A stretch of 64,000 bases of DNA from Mercenaria mercenaria (lineage: Eukaryota > Mollusca > Bivalvia > Venerida > Veneridae), in contig NC_069362.1 in NCBI RefSeq assembly GCF_021730395.1, forward strand, positions 71,379,501-71,443,500, given 5' to 3'. Numbering within the stretch: the stretch's first letter is position 1; each line of letters opens with the position of its first letter. A model generated the notes under the pieces. The model did not search any database. It was given only the letters and a program-made list of their open reading frames with translations, and had not been told where the DNA came from. Both the position numbers and the translations under genes were made by a program. Below are positions 10,395 to 23,300 of this stretch, piece by piece.

Positions 10395-11133
10395 TAGGGG
10401 TGGGCGATATACCGCGGTAGACCGGTTATTGCGATGTTTTTCCTGACGATACGATATTGCGATATGATTTTCGAATACCGGTTATTTTATAACATTAAGT
10501 AACACTAACGTAAACCAAGAAGATTCACAAAAAAAAAACCCTTTCCTTGCCAGCACGATTCAACTTTGTTTTCATTTTTCTCCTTTCATTTCCAGTGCAG
10601 GTAGCAGACTGGTTTACAGGTATTTTACGGACCCAATTCCACATAATAAAACCAATAAGAAAATTTAGATAGATATAGTTTCGTATTTGTCAGCGACTCA
10701 TTAGTAATTTTTCTATCAACTAGAATTTATTATTCATACAGCAGCTATACCACTTTCCTCGTTTATAATCGGTGAATTGAGCAACCTGTGTTATATGATT
10801 GTATCCGTAAACCGAATGTAGTGCCGCACAATAAACTAAATAATATTTTGACACAGTCTACTTTTGCTTTTAAATATCCGGTAATCTTGTCAAAACTTTT
10901 ATTTTTTTGTTTACTGGTATTTTTATTTATTGAGAAGGTCGAGCAAAGACTCGTGTTCTTGATACTAGTCATTTTACTCATTTTTAATTGAATAAATTGA
11001 AAAAAGAACAGTATGATTCGTCATGTTTTTGTTCATTAAATAACTGGTACAATATATCGCAGTATATTGCAATATCCACATACAATATTGTAATATATCG
11101 CAATACCAATTTTCGTGGCAATACCCACCCCTA
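10395..11133. mobile_element. hAT-type non-autonomous transposon, 739 bp
   Basis: The ends TAGGGGTGGG and CCCACCCCTA are flanked by an exact 8-bp duplication GTTATCAT (10387-10394 and 11134-11141). Both the TIR style (TAGGGGTGGGCGATA) and the 8-bp duplication are typical of hAT. Copy A of the surrounding repeat shows the unoccupied site. The interior has CGATAT-type motifs near both ends and short frames only; no transposase is seen. Confidence 0.93.
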
Positions 11134-11330
11134 GTTATCATACTTATAAACCCATGAGAATGTGTGCTTGAGAGTATCATTACTGTATTCAGCATGCAGT
11201 TATGCCATATAATGGTTTATTACCGTTGGCTTTTCTCAAAGGGTAGTGCACTAGTTCACGCAAATTTCATGCTTGGGAGTATTATTACACTATTTAGCAT
11301 GCAGTTAATCCATTTAGTTAACACCATTGC
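11134..11330 (+). repeat. Low-copy repeat, copy B, right part
   Basis: Continues the match to copy A (TTATAAACCCATGAGAATG and onward). An internal segment (TGAGAGTATCATTACTGTAT / GGGAGTATTATTACACTATT) occurs twice here, near 11170 and 11275, suggesting a small internal duplication. Confidence 0.8.
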
Positions 11331-11416
11331 AACCAAATTTTCATATATTAACCTCCTATGATTCCAATATGGCTGACCAGCCGGCAACCTTAATTGGGGC
11401 CGTAGATAGGATTGGA

Positions 11417-11476
11417 CCACAAAGAAGTATTCTGCTGACGACAAAGAAATATTCTGCTGACGACAAAGAAGTATAC
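11417..11476. repeat. Short tandem repeat, 22-bp unit
   Basis: About 2.6 copies of ACAAAGAAGTATTCTGCTG spaced by 22 bases. Confidence 0.7.
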
Positions 11477-11660
11477 TAAAATGATTACCATAAAAATAAA
11501 CATTTGCGACTGTTTATATTTGTGTGGGCAAAGGATCAGCCATAGTTATTCAATACAGAGGATGTTATGAAATGTCAATACCGTTTACACCATTAACTGA
11601 TACACCAGCCAGCCTTTGTACGAGGAACAATGTCTTACAAGATCAAGACAATTTAACTTC

Positions 11661-11770
11661 ATGAACAAGAGCTCTCACTATTGCTAACAAATGCCCCCAA
11701 AGCATCCCCAAGAATGCTACAGTTGTCTGCAGTTGTTGACATTAAGGTCAGAGACATGTCTCCTGCACCA
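11661..11770 (+). mobile_element. 5' fragment of a tandem-core repeat (GCCCCC family)
   Basis: Starts AACAAGAGCTCTCACTATTG and continues AATGCCCCCAAAGCATCC. It matches the 5' end of the fuller element at 44730 (GAGCTGTCACTATTGGTGAC). No core array or 3' end follows. Confidence 0.7.
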
Positions 11771-13090
11771 ATAGCAGCGAATGATCCAAATCCAATCTGA
11801 AACCAGTCAGTGGACAACTCGTCCCCAGATATGCATCTGCCAAGTTCAAAAAGTGAGACGAGAAGTCAAAACCAAACACAGGACACAATATATAACAGGT
11901 CAAACAGAAATGTAAACCGCCTGCCTATTTGAATTATTATATTACATATTGAAACAATAATTAAAGATATTCTACTGAAATCCTTGAATCCAGGAACGCA
12001 AGTTTTAAAGAGTAATTGACACATTACTTAGTTACATTGTATTAATCTAGTCTAAGGTCCAGTTTCTGAATCTCTGATCGTTTAAGTGTTGATGTTGTTT
12101 CTTCAAAAATCGGACTTTAATTCATCTAATACTTGTTGATCAAATCTAAGACAAAAAGGGATGCTGATATAGCTTGCTAGCAATATCTTTAGTGGTCGCT
12201 TACCTAATAAAAACGTTCTGCAAACGCTTATCTGATGTTTTTGTTTTCAAGAGTTTAAACCCTAAAGGTACCTAAGCAACACAGTCAACAAAAGTGCAAC
12301 TCTGTTTCTCAGTCAAAGTTGTTCAGAAATTGAACGATGAAAACTTTTTGAAGATGGACACAGTTGCATATAAGTTTTAAAAGTTAAATTACTGTAGGAA
12401 TGCCCTTTTTAGAAGTTAATAAATTTGTTGCACTATTTCTTGTATAGATTTGACCTTTCTGTTAAAATTCTTCATGGTCACAATCAACTTTTCGCTTCAG
12501 CATAGTGTCATCATGTTTCAAGGATCAAATGAACACCCTGATGAAATGTTGGAAAATGTTGATAGTTTAGATATGGTTATGTAACTTATTTAAAAAGGTC
12601 ACTGTTCTGCATCAAGCAGCTTTTTTGCTTATATTTTTCACAGCTCAGAAAACAATTGGTTATTTCAGTGGCAAAATATTGAAAGTTTCATGTATATTTG
12701 ATTTTTTTTGTTTGTTCAGTATCAAACTACCTTATCTGTTGTACAAAGTGATACCAAACTTTATTCAGCCTCAAGAAGTATGCACAATTACTCTTCATCA
12801 TCAAGATAGATTTCTACTGAAGGATGGCAACATAAACATTATTCATTTATGACGAAACTGACAGTTCTGGAAGAATGGAAGAATTATAGCAGAGACTGAT
12901 GTTTTGTTCCAGTTCAAATTGTATCTGTATATATTTATTTTCCACAGACTTGAAATCAAAATAACTTAAGGAGTAAATGCAGATAAATTATACATATTTC
13001 TGTATAGATATATATAATTACATTTTCAAGCATAGATTTGCGCAACTATATCATTGAAATAGTTGGACAACCAAAATTTTCTCATGGCCA
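11771..13090. other. No gene seen
   Basis: AT-rich sequence. A 75-residue frame at 12625-12852 has no recognisable domain and no supporting splice pattern. Nothing else found. Confidence 0.4.
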
Positions 13091-13093
13091 CCA

Positions 13094-13680
13094 TGACATA
13101 GAGGATATTTGTTTGTTTTAGTGTAAGATCGAAATATATTTCACCGAGTGAACAGTAAAATGCAATATTTTCACGAGTGGCGCAGCCACGAGTGAAAATG
13201 TAAATTATGGTGTTCACGAGTGAAATATATTTCGATCTTACACTGACACAAACAAATTTTCTATTTATTTTATGCATTTTTTTAAAGGTTTTAACCAAAT
13301 TATATCCAGTTTGTCCGAGCAACGTCACGTGAATCGCATCATGACGTCATAATGTCGTGACGTCAGGATATCTTTGTAGAAAAAGTAAATAGTTCTATTA
13401 CGTTTCCTGATTTCTTTTACGTCTTATCATGATAGAATGTAAATATTTATGATCCTGTTATTATTTTTTATGCATCTACTAAGTATACCTTTACTAAAGA
13501 ATATTTTGCAAGGAATTTTCTATCATTTATAATTCATATTTCTTCGCAGTCAAGTGTAGTTCCGTACCAATGAAAAATAAAAATGACATTTTCACTGTTT
13601 GCAACAGTGAAAATATCAAATTTTTTTCACTGATAAATTTCAGTATTTCACTGAAGAGCATAAAATAATCATTAGTTAAT
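13094..13680. mobile_element. Fold-back element with TTCACGAGTG palindromes
   Basis: About 13109-13256 is a large palindrome: TTTAGTGTAAGATCGAAATA faces its inverse complement ending GATCTTACACTGACACAAAC, with a smaller GAGTGGCGCAGCCACGAGTG palindrome at the centre. Further TTTCACTG motifs run to about 13670. No protein. Confidence 0.6.
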
Positions 13681-13864
13681 GGTACAGGTGGTCACTCAGC
13701 TGAAAATATCAGTATTTATTCCTGTCACAGTCTAGTTATTAAACACAGTCCCTGCAAGATTTCTGTTAATAGCTTGTTCTCAAAATTGCTCATCCTTAAT
13801 TTCAGATGCTGAAAAAAACTACAAATTTTCAAATCATTTGCTATTAGCTATTTAGGAAAGAGAT

Positions 13865-14104
13865 ATGAGCCGTGCCATGAGAAAACCAACATAGTGGGTA
13901 TGCGACCAGCATGGATCCAGACCAGCCTGCGCATCCGCGCAGTCTGGTCAGGCTCCATGCTGTTCGCTTTCAAAGCCTATTACAATTAGAGAAACCGTTA
14001 GGGAACAGCATGGATCCTGACCAGACTGCGCGGATGCGCAGGCTGGTCTGGATCCTTGCCGGTCGCATATCCACTATGTTGGTTTTCTCATGGCACGGCT
14101 CATA
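13865..14104. mobile_element. MITE, 240 bp, near-perfect inverted repeat with TA ends
   Basis: The two halves are about 105-bp inverted repeats (TATGAGCCGTGCCATGAGAA ... CTCATGGCACGGCTCATA) around a short loop. The TA at both edges suits a Tc1/mariner-type MITE. The internal AGACCAGCCTGCGCATCCGC faces its complement in the other arm. Confidence 0.85.
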
Positions 14105-16750
14105 TGTAACCAAGTGATCATATTCAACACGAAAATTCACTTTTATTATGTTTTCGTCTGCTTTTACAAAGTTTTGCAGTTCAAAAATTTGTCTACAGAT
14201 AGTGGAATAGTACTTTCTATATATTTTTAGATTTATACAACAATGTATATGTATATGATAAAATTTACATCTTCAAAGTTGTTAAGATGGCAGTACATCA
14301 GTACTGTATGACAGTTGTTAACAAACCAAACAGACTGGAGGAACTTGATCAGAACGACTAACAAATTTGCAAGAAGTAGCTTAAAAGTAGAAATAGCCTT
14401 ATAAATTCTAAGTACTTGATCTCTAAAGGAGGTCTTACTGAAGCAAGTGATCAACAAAATTGAAAAACCTACAGCAACATCTATCTTAAATCAATCTTCT
14501 GTTCTGACATAGAAAGTTTTAATTCTTATGTACATACAAAATCACTGCTAAATCATAAATGCATGATAAAATTCCTCATGTCAAAATTTTTCAGGTGATC
14601 ATTATATGTTTTATACCGAATTATCTGAAAATAAAGATATGTTTAAAAGAATGAAAGGATCAAATTGAACATATGGAAATTTTGTCCTTATTCCTTGCAT
14701 TGTATCTAAATGCTCCAAATGCTCTGTATATTTTTTAAGGATAAGTAAATATCATCATCAGAGAACAACTGCATATAAATAACACCTGGCATAATATGTT
14801 TGGTCTTTGTCAAAATCATAGGTATTCTTAGCAATTAGTAACATGCTGGCAAATATTGCACAATCATGTAAATATTGCACAATCATAAATTTCGCCAATA
14901 TCTCATAATCTTATACTGTACTACTGACTGTGAAAGAGTCAGTGCATATTCTTCAAAATTATCAAAACTCGAAGTATTTACATGAGGTGTTCAACTTATA
15001 TTTAAACAATCTGAACTCCTCTGAGGGGCTTTGTAGTGTGCTTCTGCAGCTGTATCTTCAGAGCTCTCCTTACACCGTAGTTCATACTTGGTATCCATTC
15101 CTCAGAAGTTATAACACTGACTTCCCTAGTTTTAAGACTTTCAATGTTTGTTCAAATGTACAGCTAGATACACTGTGTTGCCGCAACAATATGTTTAAGT
15201 CAGATCTTCTGGAAAAAGTTTAAGTACATCTTTGTTCACAAAAGGTTTAAAATCTGGAATTCACTTTAGTGCTTAAATATACTGATAGCTCCAAGGTTTA
15301 AAGTCTGGAATTCACTTTAATTAGTGTTTATATATGCTCCAATCCCAGTCTTGCCTGTTCAAGACACCAGCCTCTGCCAAAAGTCCTGCAGTTAAAGACA
15401 TGCTTAATGATCTTCAGTTTCTCATGGTCATTGTCACTTTTTCTTATGTAGAACAGTGGTCTTCACTATACGTTCTCATCAAACACAACAAAGTTGTTTC
15501 AGTACAGATTCCACAATTTCTTAACAGCCTCCAGGAAAATACCCTTAATGTGTAGTTTTCTACACTGTTACACTGGGTGGATCTTTCTTTTTTTTTTTTG
15601 GTAACTCTGCACCCAAAATTTAAGAAATGATGTAGTAAACAGCTCCAAGAGAAAATCCAAACTTCACTCACATGTGTCTTTAAGGCATTGAACTGACCTC
15701 TGAGTTCATGAGATAAATCTGTAATCTGTAGTTTTTTGGAAATTTCCTGTGTTTCAACAATATGATTTTCTGTTGCACAAAAAGCCATCACAATGATGAA
15801 CATTCCAAAGCAACATTTTATCCAAGGTCTTTCATCACTTTTCCAATACTCCCTCATGAATTGTAAGTCTTCAAAGGCATAAGCACTACACCCTCTAATT
15901 AATCACGTATCATTTTATATTTTTCAAACAAAGAATATGTATCTATAAAATACTGTGATGATGGAAAAAAGTCTTAAACAAATTTGAAATTCTTGTGCAT
16001 GCTTCTCAGAAATTCAAATTTTATGCATCTCTGCTATAAGTTGAACACCTCCTGTAGAATCACATTCTTAAGCTTAAACTGAAGGGTGTGAGTCATATCT
16101 GAAAGAGGACCTTAATAAGCCTCTATTTCAAATATCATCATTTCCTGACTTGATTCACCGGACAACCTTTAATCATACAACATACTCTTCAATAAATAAA
16201 GTGTCAAAATTGCATGTCAAAAACTGAGTCCTAATTTCTAACACTCTTAAATTTTCTAAACCAAATAAAGATAATAAGGAGTTATATGCAATATACAATA
16301 TAACTCGTCAAATATGACTCATCAACCTTAATAATAACTGTCACATGCATAACACTAAATTGAAAAGTAAAATATATACAAATAATGGTATGAAACACTG
16401 ATCGTTCAAAATTGCTGGGTACGAGCGGAAAGCTAAGGTATCCATGCTTTGTTTAGATGCCGGAACGAGCCGTGTTTCACTACTGTAATAATAAATATAA
16501 CACTAACATATTAACATAATTAGTAAGACATGCACAACCTTATCATCTAGAAATATGACTGGGAAATAACTGTATCTGCTTGTCACACATTTCTCTCAAA
16601 TTAGGTCAATTAAAAATGTCATTTATAGTTTTGGTATATTTTGGATGTAGGTTCTCATTTAATTCTATTTTTATTACTTATATCTAGTAAACTGCATGTC
16701 CAGAATTGTATGGATAGGTAACATTTGTGATCAAACAATAGTAACCTGAC
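14105..16750. other. No gene seen; beyond the host gene 3' end
   Basis: Long AT-rich stretch. Frames at 14930-15223 and 15444-15857 have no recognisable domain and no splice support. A short imperfect hairpin (TGAAACACTGATCGTTC against GAACGAGCCGTGTTTCA) lies at 16399-16482. Confidence 0.4.
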
Positions 16751-16756
16751 TTTATT
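16751..16756 (-). promoter_or_regulatory. Candidate poly(A) signal of the C17orf75 homologue
   Basis: AATAAA on the minus strand, the first one found downstream of the stop codon, giving a 3' UTR of about 450 bases. Position only; no transcript evidence. Confidence 0.35.
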
Positions 16757-17200
16757 GCCACAGGGAAGCTACTCGTATTTTATAATTTCATTTTACCACA
16801 TACTCGTAAATAATCCTACTGACAAACATTATCATGACAAGCAGGTGACAGAAATTTTCCAATGCCAAGTATACAAGAGGTATATCACAGAAAGGCACAT
16901 TAAATATTAGACTAGACAAATCATTAATTCTTCAAACTTTCACTGGTAATATCAGTAGTAAAATCCTTGTCATGGTTTATGAAAAGTAAGTATTCCTTTG
17001 CTAGTTAAAGTACATTCCATATGGTATATATGAAAATTATGTATCATGTTAAATATTTCCAAACATTTCAAATAAGTACACATGTAATTTAGTACAGAAG
17101 TTGCGTCAAACGTTTGCACCGATAAGACGCACTGAATCGCTGAAGTAACTAGATGGAATGTTGTAACATGTACAAGCCTGGCTATCTGTTGACATCTACC

Positions 17201-17333
17201 CTAGACTGACCCCTGTTCTTGTATGAAGTCCTGCAAGACTTCCAACACATTGGCAACATCTGTGGCTCCCTCTGTTCTCACATAATGCAGCAAAATTTCA
17301 CAATTGCCAGAGTCACGCAGAAAGACATACAAT
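17201..17333 (-). CDS. C17orf75: C17orf75 homologue, last exon with stop
   Basis: 133 bp: one base completing arginine, 43 codons (LYVFLRDSGNCEILLHYVRT ... VLEVLQDFIQEQGSV) and TAG. Matches the human C-terminus (..VIAVLEEFMKEALDQSF). Acceptor CTATTTCAG. A short interspersed repeat lies directly upstream (17350-17450). Confidence 0.93.
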
Positions 17334-20300
17334 CTGAAATAGATGAAGGCATTCCATTGATGGTGGAGGAAGACCCTAGGTACACTTCCAGCATTGTTTC
17401 AGGCACTGATTGGGACCCCCACATCGGAGAAGGGCAAGTGACTTGAGGTGCACAATTCTAGACACTATGCCAAGGAGGCACCTATCAAGACAGTTGGACA
17501 TGCACAGATGGACAGCATAAAGTCAAAATATCTCCCCACATATGGGGAGACATAATTCCCAATGTTATTAACTTAAATAATTTGAGACAGATAGAGGACC
17601 ACAAGGACAAAGTGAAGGATTGACAGACAGACAGGACAAGGGTTTCTGATATATCCTCCTGGTGTTATTATATAATATATGACTAACTGATTATTCATCT
17701 TACATTTGTATCTTCTCTGTTAAGTTGTCTGTACAGCTTTAAGTCACTACAACACAGTTTAAGTCGGAAAGTGACTTCAGACGCCAGGCACCCATTTGGG
17801 CCTAATTCTAGACAGACTTCTTGGTAGAAATACAAGCATTCTCCAAGCTAGAATGATTTCCTCACAAAGTAAGGCCAGAATTTCAAGAATAATCACAGGC
17901 AAACAAGAGCTGTCCGTAAGACAGCACGCTCGACTTTTCTCAGTGCTCGACTCTGAATTAGAGCTTTGCCAGTAAAAAAAAATCCAAGTTAAAAAGGGAC
18001 ATAACTCTGTCAAAATTCAAACAGAGTTATGGGGATTGTTTCTCCTGGTGTAGACTTTGATAGTAAATAACTACTTAAGTTTCAAGTCAATAGCTTTGAC
18101 AGTAACAGATATTTGACTTTATAAAAAACTTTAACCAAAAATTCAATTCTGTAAAATTCAAATCAGAGTTATGGGGATTTTTTCTCCTGGTGTAGATTTT
18201 GATAGTAAATAACTATTTTAAATTTTAAGTCAAAAGTTTTGATAGTGACAGAGATATTTGACATTATCAAAAACTTTAACCAACGGCGACGCCGGGGCGA
18301 GTACAACAGCTATACTTTTTCTTCAAAGAGTCGAGCTAAAAAGGCAACACATTTTTCAGGTATCCTTAAAGGACCACTAACAAGAATGTACTGTAGTTTG
18401 AAACAACTTGCATGAAATAAAGTTAAAACATTCCAGTGTTTTGGGTTCCACTTTTCTTAACATATTATGGTTCCAATGTACCTTGTCAACTTGAGGAATT
18501 TCTTTTTATATGCCCATTTTGAAAAAAGAAAACAGACATATTCTGTGATGGCAGGTGCATCTGCCTGTCTGTCCGTCTGTCATAATTTGTGTCTGCAGCA
18601 TAACTTAATAACCATTAAAGATATTGACTTTAAACTTGGCATATAGGTAGATGGTGATGAGTCAATGTACAGAAATTTTGATTCTGCCCTTCTCTGATAT
18701 AACCCTTCGGGCATATATTGCCTCACCTGGCAGAGCTCGTTTTTATATGCAATGAACTGTACATGTAGGACCATGTACAATTGAACCTGCTTTAGTGGGC
18801 ACCTGAATTCGTTCTAGTTTCAACTTGTTTTATGCAGCCACTAGACTTAAAACAGCCAGACAGAGTAGCTTCCAGCCTGGGTAAAATTGTGTATCAATAC
18901 CTGTATAATGCATAGTAGTCATTCTCAGCCTCTCTCAATAATCTCTTCAAGGTATTCATGGTCTGGATGAACTGCAATAGGACAATCATTATATTTTTAT
19001 TAGGTCAATGTTGAATAACTGCCATTTTTATGTATGATTAATCTAAAAAAAAACTTAATTCTTTTCATTCTATCATTTCTTCATTCCTTTCTCATTAGCT
19101 CCTTGCACTTCTGAAAGTTTCATGTAGAGAACTTAATAAAAACATGTCTTTTATTTAACTGTCCTCATACATGTATTTTACATTGATATTTTAACTTCTG
19201 CATAAATTTCTTCTTTAACAAGATTGTTTTTCTTGAAAAACGTGTCTCTAACTACTTAATAACATGCAGACATTGTAAAATGCGACAAATTACAGGCCAT
19301 AACTCCAGACAAAATCACTCAACCATAACATTCCAAAAATATACACAACTAGGCTTTACACTGATTACTCCTGTGAAGTTTGGTGGAATTCAAACCAGTG
19401 GTATGGAAGTAGCACAGACATCACAGAATTTGACAAATCAAGGGTTATGACTGAAAATCATTAAACAGGAACATGTGGATGCCTATGCAGAACTATGCTT
19501 CACACTGATCACTCGTTAGTTCTCTTAGTTCTGTTGAAAATCAGCCAAATGGTATTTGGCAAGTAGTGTACACACTGTAAAAATACAAGTCAAGGGCAAG
19601 AACTCTACTGAAAATCACTGAACAAGAACATACCAAGATATGCGTAACAAAGCTTGACACAGGCAACTCCCAAAAGGCTGGGTGAAAATCTGCCCAATGG
19701 TGAAAGAGGTGCCAAATTATTATAAACTTTGAAAAAGGGCCATAACTTTTCTGAAAATCAATGTACCAGAATATGCACAAGACAGGCTCAACTATGTCTG
19801 GCAATGACTATTTTCATTTAGTCTTGTAATTTCTTCAGTGATAGTGGAGCAGTTGCACTGACAAGATAAAATGTAACATAAAATGTAAATAGTAGCCAAA
19901 AATTCATAGAATTTGACAAATCAAGGGTCAAAACTCATATGAAAATCAATGAACTGGTACATGCTGAAGACATGCAGAACCACATTTTGCAATGATCAAT
20001 CACACTTGTAAAGTTTTGTGACATACATACAGACATACAGCACAAAACCAGTATGTCTACTAAACAGTGGTGGGAGACATAATTACTTAAAAACATTCAT
20101 ATAAGCAGAAATAGATGGCAATGGCATGATTCTTTAAAGCCTGTCTTAATCAATACATTTACCTTCAGTTTGAATGCTTCAATGACTTGCTTTTGTCTAG
20201 CTGGTTGGTCCTGAAACTCAGGTCTGTTTATTGCATTAGCCCATTCTTCACAGAATCTGTTACAACCTGCAAAAACCAGGAAAGATATTAACAAGAGCTG

Positions 20301-23300
20301 TCTGTAAGACAGCCAATGCTCGACTATTCAAATTGTTGTCCCAGAAGCAGGAATATAACCATAAATGTTATAGTATCTACAGAGTTTCAATCCAGTATCT
20401 GGATTAGTTTTGGAGATAGTAACTTACATGCAAAACTTTTAACCGTAAGTTTTTAAGTTCAAAAGGGGACACAATTCTACAAAATACAAGTCAAAGTTAT
20501 GGGACTTGATGCTATCACCTTGGTTTATAACTCTGAAGACTCCTGTGAAGTTTCAACTCAGTATCTGCATTAGTTTTAGAGATAGTAACTTGCATGTAAA
20601 ACTTAAACCAGGACTTTCTAAGTCCTAACGGGGGCATAATTTGGCCAAAATGCATCTCAGAGTTATGGGACTTGATGCTATCAACTAGTTTTATAACCCC
20701 GAAGACACATGTGAAGTTTCAATTCAATATCTGCATTAGTTTTGGAGATTGTAACTTGCATTGTAAAACTTTAACCACGATTTTTTCTAATTCCAAAAGG
20801 GGACATAATTTGCCCAAAATGCATGTCAGAGTTAGGGAACTTCACCTAGTGAGGTTGGTCATTGACGTAGAAAAAGAAAAGAAGTTTCAAAGCTATATGC
20901 TTTTAAACGACTGCCATATCTACTTGCATGCAAAACTTTAACCAAGGTGTGATGCCGACACCGATGCCAGGGCGAGTAGAATAGCTAGACTAACAAGAGC
21001 ACCGCCTTGCGGGTGCTGACGCTCATCTGACTTTTTTTTGTATAATAGAAATATTGTCCTACCCATGATTTTCTAAGTCTAAAAAGGGCCATCATTCTTG
21101 CAAAAAGCAGGATAGAGTTACATTTCTTGATGTACAGTGTCCACTTATGATGGTGAAAAACTGTTGCAAGTTTTAAAGCAATAGCTTCGATAATTTATGA
21201 GAAAAGTTGACTTAAACATGATACTCAACCAAGAAAATGATTTTCTAAGTCCAAAAGGGGCAATAATTATTGCAAAAAGCAGGATGGAGTTATGTTGCTT
21301 GCTGTACAGGGTCAGCTTATGATGGTGAACAAGTGTTGCAAGTTTCAAAGCAATAGCTTTGATAGTTTAAGAGAAAAAGTTGACCTAAACATAAAACTTA
21401 ACCAAGAAATCTGATATTTTCTAAGTCCAAAAGGGGCCATAATACTTGCAAAAAGCAGGATGGAGTTATGTTTCTTGCTGTACAGGGTCAGCTTATGATG
21501 GTGAACAAGTGTTCCAAGTTTCAAAGCAATACCTTTGATAGTTTAGGATAAAAGCTGACCTAAACATAAAACTTAACCAAGAAAACTGATTTTCTAAGTC
21601 CAAAAGGGGAAATAATTCTTGCAAAAAGCAAGATGGAGTTATGTTTCTTGATGTACAGGGTCTGCTTATGATGGTGAACAAGTATTCCAAGTTTCAAAGC
21701 AATAGCTTTGATAGTTTAGGAGAAAAGCTGACCTAAACATAAAACTTAACCAAGAAATCTGATATTTTCTAAGTACAAAAGGGGCCATAAATCTTGCAAA
21801 AAGCAAGATGGAGTTATGTTTCTTGCTATACAGGGTCAGCTTATGATGGTGAACAAGTATTCCAAGTTTCAAAGCAATAGCTTTGATAGTTTAGGAGAAA
21901 AGCTGACCTAAACATAAAACTTACACAACCCGACCGAAATTCCTAAGTGTGACAAAACTCATCAATTTTTTTCAAAAATCAGATGGAGTTATGTTTCTTG
22001 CTATACAGGGTCAGCTTATGATGGTGAACAAGTATTCCAAGTTTCAAAGCAATAGCTTTGATAGTTTAGGAGAAAAGCTGACCTAAACATAAAACTTAAC
22101 CAGGCAACGCCGACGCCGACAACCGCTCAAGTGATGACAATAACTCATCATTTTTTTTTCAAAAAATCAGATGAGCTAAAAATGAAATGCGAAACTTTAA
22201 GTGCAGAACAATATTTCCTTAAAGATTCATTCCTCAAGGTTACATACTTTTAGAGATACATGCAACAAACTTTAAGGCTCTGAATCAGTCAAGATCTCTA
22301 GTTTTCAAAATCACAAACAAAAATATAGTTAGACAGATTACACCCACACAGACAGTGGTAACACTATATGCCCCCTCCCAACTCAATTTCAATGGTGGTG
22401 GTCTAAACTGTTTGTAATACTAGAAATACAAGAAACAAACTGACCTTACCCTTGAATACATAGATTGCTTAATGATATGTGTTTTAGAGTCTACATAACC
22501 TGTATATTACAACACTGCCCTTTAAGGTCACATAGACCTAGACAAGAGTTTCAATGAATTTAAATGCCTATTGTGACAGTGAACATCCCATTCTAAAGTG
22601 TTCATATGTCTTCAACAGACAATAAATCCAACTATTTAACAGACGGTTAATACTGAGGAAGAGAAAGGAAGTTTACCATTAGAATCTAGCCTCACAGAAT
22701 CTGCTGATATACTGACAGTTAATGTATTCTGTGCGTCTGTCTGTCTGCTGTCAACATCCACTAACAAATCAACACTGCCAGATAAGGATCCTGTCTCTCG
22801 CCTCAATCTAGTGTCTCTTAACTGAATCAATATATCCGATAGACTGCATGCATTATAAAATCTGAAAAGAAAAAAGAATTGTCAGCAGACAACTAAGCTT
22901 GTCATCAAAGATAAAAAGTTCAACAAGAGCACAATCAGAATGTTTAATACAGGTGGGATGAGTAAGAAAACAAAACAAGAGGGTCATAAAGACCCTGGAT
23001 TGCTCACCTACATGTCATCAATAACAATAAAGTAGGTCAGAAGGTAAAATAAAGCATAAGTATTGAAATCTGTGAACATGGTCCAAATATCAAAGCTGAT
23101 GCTAAAATATTCAGAAAGCAAAAAGGTGCTATGTTGTCTTTTTTCATTGAGATCACCAAAATAGCCAATTTTTTATGCTTTCAGGGATCATTAACACTAG
23201 AACCCATGGTGGAATATGGCTGGTTCAAGAAAGGAACCAAGATCATATGGTAATATAAGTTGTGAGCAAGTTTGGTTAAAATCAAATCATAAATGAAACC

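Noticed and set aside
13865-14104. A transcription terminator hairpin
   Set aside because: The hairpin is a 240-bp MITE with TA ends; bacterial-type terminators do not apply.
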